Assembly: GCA_022848825.1 (NCBI GenBank)
Contig: JAJISH010000151.1
Coordinates: forward strand, 1 to 6,796
Length of the DNA: 6,796 nt
Direction: 5' to 3'
Source: Thermoplasmatota archaeon
GTDB taxonomy: Archaea > Thermoplasmatota > Thermoplasmata > RBG-16-68-12 > JAGMCJ01
The position numbers were made by a program, and so were the translations under genes. The first letter of the stretch is position 1. Each line of letters opens with the position of its first letter. A model generated the notes under the pieces. The model saw only the letters and a list, made by a program, of their open reading frames with translations. It had not been told where the DNA came from and made no database searches. Below are positions 1-5,236 of this stretch, one piece after another.

Positions 1-636
1 GCCTCCGACTTCCCCTCCAAGGATGAGCTTCATTGCGTCGGCGACCTGGAGCGAGGACACCGTCGCGGGGACCGTATTGAGGATGCCTTCGGTCTCACAT
101 GTGGCCACTGACCCGGCGGGCGGCAGGGATGGGAATAGGCACTCGAAGCACGCCGTCCTGTTGGGGACAATCGTCATCGTCATTCCGTATGTTGCCACGG
201 CACCGCCGTAGACGAACGGTATGTCGTTCTTGACACAGTAGTCGTTGACGACGAATCTCGTCTTCATGTTGTCGAGGCCGTCGACGACGAGGTCCACGCC
301 AGCGAGCATGTCATCGACGTTCTTCGGGATCAGGTCAGATGGGAAGGGCTGGACCTCCACGGACGAGTTCATCTCTCCTATCCTCCTCCCCGCCACGACT
401 GCCTTTGCCTCGCCAAGATCGCGCTCATCGTACAGGACTTGCCTTTGGAGATTGTCGAGCTCAACGACGTCCCTGTCGATTAGGACGATGTGCCCTATTC
501 CGGCGCGTGCGAGGAGGATGGAACTGAGAGAGCCGAGAGCGCCCAGGCCGATCACGACAACTCTGGCGCCGATCAGCTTCCGCTGTCCGTCCTCCCCGAT
601 CTGAGGAAGAACGAGCTGACGGTTGTATCTCTCCAT
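1..636 (-). CDS. ThiF/MoeB/HesA (E1-like) adenylyltransferase, C-terminus cut by window edge
   Basis: E1-like enzymes adenylate the C-terminal glycine of a ubiquitin-fold protein (MoaD, ThiS or archaeal SAMP) for sulfur transfer or protein conjugation. The 212 visible residues open with the family's RYNRQ motif (3-7). They then show the nucleotide loop GLGALGS (30-36), the ribose-binding Asp region LIDRD (52-56), the conserved Arg in NLQRQ (Arg65), and DGLDN (119-123) with the catalytic Asp. CFEC (163-166) is the first half of the zinc site. A conserved Cys lies in TCETEG (Cys180), where ThiF-type enzymes carry the sulfur-handling Cys, and SSLQ...A.KLILG follows. The second CxxC pair should lie past position 1. 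I chose ATG 636, preceded by GTGA at 8-nt spacing; in-frame GTG 648 is possible, and a stop lies just above it. The gene follows the SHMT-like gene by 61 bp on the same strand. The family is certain, but whether it serves SAMP conjugation (UbaA-like), MoaD or ThiS cannot be told here. Confidence 0.93.
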   Translation of the reverse strand, partial: MERYNRQLVLPQIGEDGQRKLIGARVVVIGLGALGSLSSILLARAGIGHIVLIDRDVVELDNLQRQVLYDERDLGEAKAVVAGRRIGEMNSSVEVQPFPSDLIPKNVDDMLAGVDLVVDGLDNMKTRFVVNDYCVKNDIPFVYGGAVATYGMTMTIVPNRTACFECLFPSLPPAGSVATCETEGILNTVPATVSSLQVADAMKLILGGEVGG

Positions 637-665
637 GTCTGCATTCACGAGAGTCAGATTGCATC

Positions 666-686
666 ACCGAATATCATATTGTCGCT
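666..686 (-). promoter_or_regulatory. possible TATA element before the E1-like gene
   Basis: The only AT-rich patch in the 61-bp gap reads CAATATGATATT on the minus strand (about 680-669). Its centre is about 27 nt before GTG 648 and 39 nt before ATG 636. That spacing fits an archaeal promoter giving a leaderless transcript from GTG 648 or a 12-nt leader to ATG 636. This is pattern recognition only; the gene could also be read through from upstream. Confidence 0.35.
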
Positions 687-697
687 TGACGGGGACC

Positions 698-1900
698 TCA
701 GAAGCAGTATTGGATGGAGAGCCCCTCCCTCAGCTTCTTGGTCTCGGCAAGGACGTTCTCGCCCGAGATGCAGCGTGAGATGAGAGATGCCAGGTCCGAC
801 ACGTGAGCCTCTTCCGCGCCGAGCCTGGTGATCTCGTTGACTCCCATTCTGCCGACAGCATCGATGATGATGTTCGACTCCTCAAGCCTGATCGCCAGGT
901 CGTTAATCCTCGTGCCCAGTTCTTCCTCGATCCTGCTGCTGTCCAGCAACACCTGACTGGATCGAGTGAAGCCTTTGCTCTCATATCGCACGGGGACGCC
1001 GTGCTCGTGCAGCTGCTTTGCGAGAACGGAGGCGTTGCGGACACATTTCTGGGCATACTCCTTCCCGAACTTCTTCATCTCCTCGAGTGCGAGTGCGAGT
1101 GCGGCGATGCGGTTCCAGTGGGCATTGTCGAGAACTCTCCACGTGATGTTCTTCTTCGCCTCCTCGAAGATGCCTTCGTCAGTGGTCAGGAAGATGCCAC
1201 CCTGCGGGCCGAAGAATGACTTGTGCGTGCTGCCTATGACCACATCGACGCCGTCCTGGAAGGGGGTCTGGAACTCGCCGCCAGCGATCAGCCCGAGTAC
1301 ATGGGAGGCGTCGTAGCCAAAGGTCGCTCCCACGTCGCTGCACGCGTCCCTGAGCCTCCTCAGGTCGTAAGGGAACAGGAGGAAGCTCGTGCCCACGACA
1401 ACGATGGACGGCGAGATGTCCCTTATCTTGTCGGCTGCCATGCTGTAATCGATGTTCGCCGCGGCGCCGTCAAAGGGGAGGTACTCGCACTTCATGTCAA
1501 GCATCTGCGGCACGTTCTCCGAGGCGTAGCCGTCGTACCCTCCGTCCTCTGGGCTGACGGTCAGGATGGTCTCGCCCTTTCTGCAACAGGAAAGAAGCAT
1601 CAGCATGGAGGAGACGTGACCGGAAAGGGGTTTCAAGCTCGAAAAACCGCATTCGAAGATCTCTTTGGCGAGGTCCTCGCCGTAGCTCTCGACCTCGTCG
1701 ACATACCTCGTGCCCCTGTAGGCGTTCTCCACGAAAACGCCGTGGAGATCCATATTCAGAGGCAACGTGTAGCGGTGGCCAAAATCGGAAGCCAGAAGCC
1801 CCCGGACAGCTTCACTCGTCACGTTCTCCGAGGCTATGAGATTAATACACTCGGACCGCCACTCTCGGTGGCGTCGCACGAATTCGAGAACCCCCGGCAT
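698..1900 (-). CDS. glyA: serine hydroxymethyltransferase family PLP enzyme, divergent
   Basis: SHMT interconverts serine and glycine with a tetrahydrofolate or tetrahydromethanopterin C1 carrier in the cytoplasm. The 400-residue protein has the archaeal-type order: NLIASEN (20-26), RGTRYVDEVE (62-71), LSGHVSS (92-98), YDASHVLGLI (196-205, with the PLP-binding Asp197 and His200), STHKSFFGPQGG (224-235, Schiff-base Lys227), and GRMGVNEITRLG (350-361, Arg351 aligning with the substrate-carboxylate Arg). It departs from the family where AEG(Y/K)P follows HRY in typical SHMTs: residues 45-60 are a longer, unrelated loop, so the catalytic Glu (E57 in E. coli) appears absent. The segment usually holding the PLP-stacking His is SPEDGGYDG. 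ATG 1900 is chosen because it starts 1 nt after the upstream stop and leaves a family-like N-terminus; an extension to 1966 would overlap the upstream gene. There is no Shine-Dalgarno, so translational coupling is likely. The fold is secure; true SHMT activity is uncertain. Confidence 0.85.
   Translation of the reverse strand: MPGVLEFVRRHREWRSECINLIASENVTSEAVRGLLASDFGHRYTLPLNMDLHGVFVENAYRGTRYVDEVESYGEDLAKEIFECGFSSLKPLSGHVSSMLMLLSCCRKGETILTVSPEDGGYDGYASENVPQMLDMKCEYLPFDGAAANIDYSMAADKIRDISPSIVVVGTSFLLFPYDLRRLRDACSDVGATFGYDASHVLGLIAGGEFQTPFQDGVDVVIGSTHKSFFGPQGGIFLTTDEGIFEEAKKNITWRVLDNAHWNRIAALALALEEMKKFGKEYAQKCVRNASVLAKQLHEHGVPVRYESKGFTRSSQVLLDSSRIEEELGTRINDLAIRLEESNIIIDAVGRMGVNEITRLGAEEAHVSDLASLISRCISGENVLAETKKLREGLSIQYCF
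1085..1102 (-). repeat. three exact copies of a hexamer inside the SHMT-like gene
   Basis: The plus strand has gagtgc three times in a row, encoding Ala-Leu-Ala-Leu-Ala-Leu (residues about 267-272) in a helix of the SHMT-like protein. Copy-number change would keep frame. It may be simple codon-driven low complexity; no function is implied. Confidence 0.55.
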
Positions 1901-1901
1901 G

Positions 1902-2072
1902 TCAGTTGTACATAGAAGGGTTGGACTTCGGATCGTGGAAGGCCTCGAATTCCTCATCGAGGTCAACCTCGATGACCATGCTGAAGAGCGTGTTCACGAT
2001 GTCTCTGACTTCTTGGATCTCGGCGCGCATCCTTCGTATCTCAGCTAGGAGTTCCTTGGTCTCGTCGCTCAT
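1902..2072 (-). CDS. 56-residue coiled-coil protein, hypothetical
   Basis: I do not recognise this protein. It starts MSDETKELLAEIRRMRAEI and ends DPKSNPSMYN. Hydrophobic residues at 8, 12, 15, 19, 22, 26, 29, 33 and 36 (L, I, M, I, V, V, L, V, V) follow an unbroken 4-3 heptad pattern, so residues about 4-36 should form a coiled coil, probably oligomeric. Residues 35-45 are very acidic (EVDLDEEFEAF), followed by a Pro/Asn-rich tail. There is no signal peptide, membrane segment or Cys. The case for a real gene is its packing. Its ATG overlaps the csl4 stop in an ATGA tetranucleotide, its TGA lies 1 nt before the SHMT-like start, and AAGGA precedes the ATG by 6 nt. It is probably coupled to csl4 translation. 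A partner role for the exosome cap or the SHMT-like enzyme is a guess from position only. Confidence 0.75.
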   Translation of the reverse strand: MSDETKELLAEIRRMRAEIQEVRDIVNTLFSMVIEVDLDEEFEAFHDPKSNPSMYN

Positions 2073-2719
2073 GGCACTTCCTTCTCATCCATATGCTCGC
2101 GATGCTTCATATTCTTTTCCGTTTCGACCATTGTGTCACGGTAGTCGCTGGATATCTTCCTCCGATCGGTGGAATCGCAGCTCTCGCAGTACAGGGTGTT
2201 TCCTTTTCTTATCATTGGGATCCTGCATTGGGTGCAGAAGCCCTTCAAAACGCCGTATCTCTTCCCTGTTGTCGTTAGCTGAAGTGAGGGGTCTGTCGAA
2301 ATGACCTTTGCGCGTATGAAATCGCCGATATAGAACTCTCCCTTGACGGACTTGGTGTAGCTCGAGGAGACCTTCGAGACGTGAATGGACCCGTTCGTGT
2401 CTCCGGACACGGATCTCTCCTTTCCCTCGACCTGAACGACGTCTGCCGTTCCCATCGATTCCCTCGTTCCCGACACAATGGCGATCACATCGTCGCCGTT
2501 CTTCAGCGTGACGGGAGGGTTGAAGGCCTTCACCCTGAGGACGCGCTCCTTGCTGTCGAGCTCTACTATGCCGACAGTGCTGGCGTATATCTTGCCCCTC
2601 TCATCGAGCGTGCCTTCTCCTGCTATGTACTCCTCGCTGACCGCGAGCTCATCGCCAGGGAAGACCAGTTTCTTCTCCTTTGGCGGCTCATTCTCTCTTG
2701 AATCTGAAGAGTGTGACAT
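2069..2719 (-). CDS. csl4: exosome complex RNA-binding protein Csl4
   Basis: Csl4 is a cap subunit of the archaeal exosome. It sits on the Rrp41-Rrp42 ring and helps feed RNA into the 3'-5' degradation chamber; archaeal Csl4 also recruits DnaG. The 216 residues show the N-terminal domain (VFPGDELAVSEEYIAGEGT, 19-37, then DERGKIYASTVG), a central S1 RNA-binding domain (about 74-150, GDDVIAIV ... GSIHVSKVS ... GDFIRAKVIS), and a C-terminal zinc ribbon with CTQC (162-165) and CESC (178-181). A charged tail of about 22 residues after SDYR (191-194) goes beyond the usual ribbon end. Start ATG 2719 is fixed by a strong GGTGA with 6-nt spacing. The gene begins inside the end of the METTL5-like gene (32-bp overlap) and its stop is in the ATGA start of the 56-residue gene. 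Identity is certain. Confidence 0.97.
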   Translation of the reverse strand: MSHSSDSRENEPPKEKKLVFPGDELAVSEEYIAGEGTLDERGKIYASTVGIVELDSKERVLRVKAFNPPVTLKNGDDVIAIVSGTRESMGTADVVQVEGKERSVSGDTNGSIHVSKVSSSYTKSVKGEFYIGDFIRAKVISTDPSLQLTTTGKRYGVLKGFCTQCRIPMIRKGNTLYCESCDSTDRRKISSDYRDTMVETEKNMKHREHMDEKEVP

Positions 2720-3287
2720 CGAAACTCACCTTCTCCTTCGTATGGAACTCGTACGTATGGGGTATCACGAATATATAACGTTTTAGTGTTTCGGCGGAGC
2801 AGCCGAGAACCTCAGCCCTCTTCCGAACGAATTCCTCACTGTCCTGAAGATGAAGGGAATACATGACGCCAGCCACGTTCACGCCGGTCATGAGGAAGGG
2901 GATATCCGCGTGCCTCGTCTGCGCCCCGAAGGGCGGGTTCTGAATGACGGTGTCCACGGGCTCGTGGAAGTCGGAGACCTTCATCACCTCGAAATGGACG
3001 TTGGCCTTGAGCTTAACAGCGTTCTGTATCGCGACCTCTATGGCGTGTGCGTCGATGTCCACGCCGTAGACCTCCTTCGCACCGAGAAGAGAGGCGCCGA
3101 TTCCAAGGATGCCGGTGCCGCAGCCCAGGTCAGCGACCCTCTTGCCCTGAATGTCCCCGTCCATGAATGCCGTCCAGAGCATGTCCGATGCGATCTCGGC
3201 GGGTGTCGAGTACTGCTCGAATCTGGCGGATGGCTTGACGTACGGCTGCGCCTTCTGCAGTTTGATCTCGAGCTGTTTCTGTTTCAC
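2688..3287 (-). CDS. METTL5-like adenine-N6 methyltransferase (archaeal)
   Basis: This is a class I SAM-dependent methyltransferase of the METTL5 type; human METTL5 makes m6A in 18S rRNA. The 199 residues contain the family N-terminus (KQKQLEIKLQK, 2-12), FEQYSTP (23-29), the SAM-binding motif VADLGCGTGILG (51-62), the acidic VDIDA (76-80), and the catalytic NPPFGAQTRHAD (117-128), where NPPF marks N6-adenine transfer. YSLHL (143-147) and an FDVTLFRF end (189-196) match what I recall of the Pyrococcus homologue. Length is normal. The start is GTG 3287, chosen because it gives the family N-terminus; no earlier ATG lies between it and the in-frame stop at 3336-3338. No Shine-Dalgarno is visible, and a TATA-like patch lies about 28 nt before the GTG. 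It is the first gene of the operon with csl4. The rRNA target is inferred from homology. Confidence 0.92.
   Translation of the reverse strand: MKQKQLEIKLQKAQPYVKPSARFEQYSTPAEIASDMLWTAFMDGDIQGKRVADLGCGTGILGIGASLLGAKEVYGVDIDAHAIEVAIQNAVKLKANVHFEVMKVSDFHEPVDTVIQNPPFGAQTRHADIPFLMTGVNVAGVMYSLHLQDSEEFVRKRAEVLGCSAETLKRYIFVIPHTYEFHTKEKVSFDVTLFRFKRE
2726..2732 (-). promoter_or_regulatory. strong ribosome binding site of csl4
   Basis: The minus strand reads AAGGTGA and then GTTTCG before ATG 2719. This matches the archaeal 16S rRNA 3' end at ideal 6-nt spacing. It lies within the end of the METTL5-like coding region and fixes the csl4 start. It is the clearest Shine-Dalgarno in the window. Confidence 0.85.
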
Positions 3288-3310
3288 CAGGCTGGGTATG
3301 CCATCTTCCG

Positions 3311-3327
3311 CTAATATGGTTTTCTCG
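3311..3327 (-). promoter_or_regulatory. possible BRE/TATA promoter of the METTL5-csl4 operon
   Basis: In the 48-bp gap the minus strand reads CGAGAAAACCATATTAG. The purine-rich GAGAAAA could be a BRE and ATATTA a TATA box. The centre is about 28 nt before GTG 3287, which would put the transcription start at or next to the start codon. That agrees with the absence of a ribosome binding site there. Unproven. Confidence 0.4.
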
Positions 3328-3335
3328 CGGGCAAG

Positions 3336-5198
3336 TCAGCTCACAATGGTCACGATGCCGTCGGCATCGGCCCTCACCCAGTAGCCATTTCCCGCTGAGA
3401 ACAGGTCCGCGTCAGCGAGGACCCTGAGATGGTGGGGGACATCCGTTCCGCTGAACCCTTCGACACGAAGGACTGGGATCTGTGACTTCAACGAGGAGAC
3501 CGAGAAATCCGCCGCGAAGGAGGTGAAACCCACGAGATTCCAGCCTGTTTCAAAGACTATTGTCGTTGTGTGCGGAACGAGACCGGTCATTATGATCTCC
3601 GAGGGTGCCGTGACATTGATCCAGATCGCCATTGAGCTGTTCAATGCGGTCAGGTCGCCGTACTCACGGCCTGGGCTGTGAAGGAGCCACGGTCTGCCGG
3701 CAGGGCCGCCGTAGGCGCGAACTGTGTCATAGCTGACGCCCGCCAAAGCATCCGCAATGGGCACATCGCCACCGAGCAGTGGGATGCTGACAAGGTTCGG
3801 TCCGAGGGTGAGGTCCCGGGAGAACTTCACCGCCTGTTCCGACTTCGATGTGAAATCCTCGAAATCCCTCGCAGCAACGAAGTAGAAGTGTGTCTTCTTG
3901 TCGGAACCCCCTCCCGTGTGCACAAAGCTTGAAGTGCCGTTCCCGACGGTGCTGAGAAGCTGATACCCCGCACCGGATACGTTGAAGATCTCGGACGATA
4001 GTATCTCGTACGCGTACACGTCCCCCGTACCCGCTCCGTCGTCCGAGGAGAGGTTCCAGTTGAGCGTGACGTTCGCGGTGTCAGTGACCTCGATGCTGAC
4101 GATCTCCGGCGGGCCCGGCGGCCTGTGGTCGTATATCGGGATTCCTTGGCGGAGACAGAAGTAGGCGCGATAGGCGGTCACCCAGGATTCGTCCCCGTCA
4201 TCCGGGTCCCCCACATTCGTGGGGACGCCACCGTCGCGGTCCCCGTCCCTCGTGATTAGCCTGTCCGTGATGTTCTGATAGTGTCCGAGGTAGGTCTGGT
4301 TCCCGGTGGAGTTGAAGGCCGCCCACCACCCGAGGGCATACCACGCCTCCCACCCGTTCTGGCTTCTTCCCGGTCCGGAGCCGGGATCTGGAACCACGAT
4401 CTTCATGAGAGGCGCGTATGTGTCTATCCAGCTGGCGTTGGGGTTCTCCGCCAGGTAGGTCGTCGCAACACCCCAGAAGGACGCCCCGCCGGCGAGGGCC
4501 CAGCTTTCGTTGTTCAGAAGACTCGTGTCGCCCTCTATGGCGATTCTCAGAAGGTCGCCTATGTTCACGGCGCTCTGAGCGGCCGAGGTATTACCGAGCT
4601 GCGTCGCCCACTTGTAGAGCGCGCCGGCTCCCCAGCCCATTATATGGCGCTTGGCGATGTCGTCGAACGGGAGAACTGGCTCCTCCCATCCGTTTCTGCT
4701 GATTATGTAGGTCGCGGACTGGTTCGCATACCACATCATATCGGTCAGGCCGTAGGCCATCCTGTATTCCCGCTCGGCTAGGAGCGCCCAGGCGGAGCTG
4801 TAGACCCTGCCCGAGTCCCACTCGGTCCAGGCGGTGTTGTTCATCGAGTAGTTCCAGGCCGAGAGCACGTTCGGGAAGTAGACGTTGTCACCAGTGGCCC
4901 TGTAGTACCGGCACCATATCCAGATTCCCTCGAGCGTGTTGTCCGTGTTGTTGTATATGTTGTCCTCAGCCTCCTCCATTCCTCCGTCCACGCCTTGCAG
5001 GCCCGCCATGAAGGACGCGGACAGTGAGAAGTTCTCCAGGTTCCCGCTAAAGACGGTCTCGTTGGCGGGACTGAGCAGCCTGGGAGTGGGTGATTCGGAA
5101 GAGCTCTGCATGGCGCCCAGAGCAGCAGCCACGGTCAGTATGGCCACGGCGATAGAAGCGATCTGACGGAATCTCAACCTCCTCACTGGTTCGCCCAT
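3336..5198 (-). CDS. exported, probably glycosylated multidomain protein
   Basis: I cannot assign this 620-residue protein to a named family. A basic start with RRLRFR (6-11) and a hydrophobic stretch (13-30) form a signal peptide. Residues about 55-355 are helical and Trp-rich (about 18 Trp), with repeating aromatic/Gly patterns like alpha/alpha-toroid carbohydrate enzymes. They end in a calcium-type DGDRDG loop (318-323) and an acidic DPDDGDE patch (331-337). Residues about 363-460 resemble an FN3 domain (PGPPEIVSIEV ... VTLNWNLSSDD ... YEILSS). Residues 463-620 hold two tandem units, the first with GPNLVSIPL and the second with GWNLVGF. There are 18 N-x-S/T sequons and only two Cys (96 and 348), placed near the two ends of the helical domain. 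No C-terminal anchor or sorting signal is seen. ATG 5198 lacks a Shine-Dalgarno; GTG 5186 is an alternative start. A surface or secreted glycan-acting or adhesive role is an inference. Confidence 0.88.
   Translation of the reverse strand: MGEPVRRLRFRQIASIAVAILTVAAALGAMQSSSESPTPRLLSPANETVFSGNLENFSLSASFMAGLQGVDGGMEEAEDNIYNNTDNTLEGIWIWCRYYRATGDNVYFPNVLSAWNYSMNNTAWTEWDSGRVYSSAWALLAEREYRMAYGLTDMMWYANQSATYIISRNGWEEPVLPFDDIAKRHIMGWGAGALYKWATQLGNTSAAQSAVNIGDLLRIAIEGDTSLLNNESWALAGGASFWGVATTYLAENPNASWIDTYAPLMKIVVPDPGSGPGRSQNGWEAWYALGWWAAFNSTGNQTYLGHYQNITDRLITRDGDRDGGVPTNVGDPDDGDESWVTAYRAYFCLRQGIPIYDHRPPGPPEIVSIEVTDTANVTLNWNLSSDDGAGTGDVYAYEILSSEIFNVSGAGYQLLSTVGNGTSSFVHTGGGSDKKTHFYFVAARDFEDFTSKSEQAVKFSRDLTLGPNLVSIPLLGGDVPIADALAGVSYDTVRAYGGPAGRPWLLHSPGREYGDLTALNSSMAIWINVTAPSEIIMTGLVPHTTTIVFETGWNLVGFTSFAADFSVSSLKSQIPVLRVEGFSGTDVPHHLRVLADADLFSAGNGYWVRADADGIVTIVS
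3342..3812 (-). repeat. two tandem copies of a ~75-residue domain unit
   Basis: This lies within the exported protein. Unit A (residues about 463-538) runs GPNLVSIPL, a V-x-x-Y strand, GDLTALNSSMAIWINV, then IIMTG. Unit B (about 545-619) runs GWNLVGF, VSSLK, VLRVEGF, DADLFSAGNGYWVRA, then GIVTIV. The shared order is G-x-N-L-V strand, variable middle, D-L-x-x-x-x-x-x-x-W-(I/V) strand, final hydrophobic strand. The copies have diverged strongly, so this is an old duplication visible only at protein level. Confidence 0.6.
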
Positions 5199-5210
5199 TC
5201 GCTTTGGGGC

Positions 5211-5228
5211 AGATTAAGATTTCGGATT
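5211..5228 (-). promoter_or_regulatory. possible BRE/TATA promoter of the exported-protein gene
   Basis: The 38-bp gap after the copper ATPase gene reads ATCCGAAATCTTAATCT on the minus strand. GAAA could be the BRE and CTTAAT a weak TATA box. The centre is about 17 nt before ATG 5198 but about 29 nt before GTG 5186, so if real it favours the shorter product starting at GTG 5186. Weak evidence. Confidence 0.3.
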
Positions 5229-5236
5229 CGATAGTC

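Noticed and set aside
461..667. Minus-strand 68-codon frame overlapping the E1-like gene start
   Set aside because: It is in another frame of the E1-like gene, Arg-rich, with no family motif; the E1 frame carries all conserved motifs.
1223..1915. Long plus-strand reading frame (230 codons) opposite the SHMT-like gene
   Set aside because: It is antisense to a well-supported family protein, its translation resembles no known protein, and long shadow frames are expected in GC-rich coding DNA.
1901..1966. 22-residue N-terminal extension of the SHMT-like protein
   Set aside because: It would overlap the 56-residue gene and adds Ser/Arg/Thr-rich sequence not expected in SHMTs; ATG 1900 gives a 400-residue product with a normal N-terminus.
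1906..2304. Plus-strand reading frame opposite csl4 and the small gene
   Set aside because: Ser-rich low-complexity translation typical of an antisense shadow; the minus strand here has secure genes.
3288..3338. Fusion or readthrough of the exported protein into the METTL5-like protein (same frame, one TGA between)
   Set aside because: The two products belong in different compartments, the METTL5 N-terminus fits the family at GTG 3287, and a promoter-like patch lies in the gap; the shared frame is most simply chance.
3336..3390. C-terminal archaeosortase or membrane anchor on the exported protein
   Set aside because: The protein ends in a short beta-like DADGIVTIVS with no hydrophobic helix, basic tail or PGF/PEF-type motif.
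4281..4781. Plus-strand reading frame opposite the exported-protein gene
   Set aside because: Antisense of a continuous 620-codon gene with signal peptide and domain structure; no recognisable motifs of its own.
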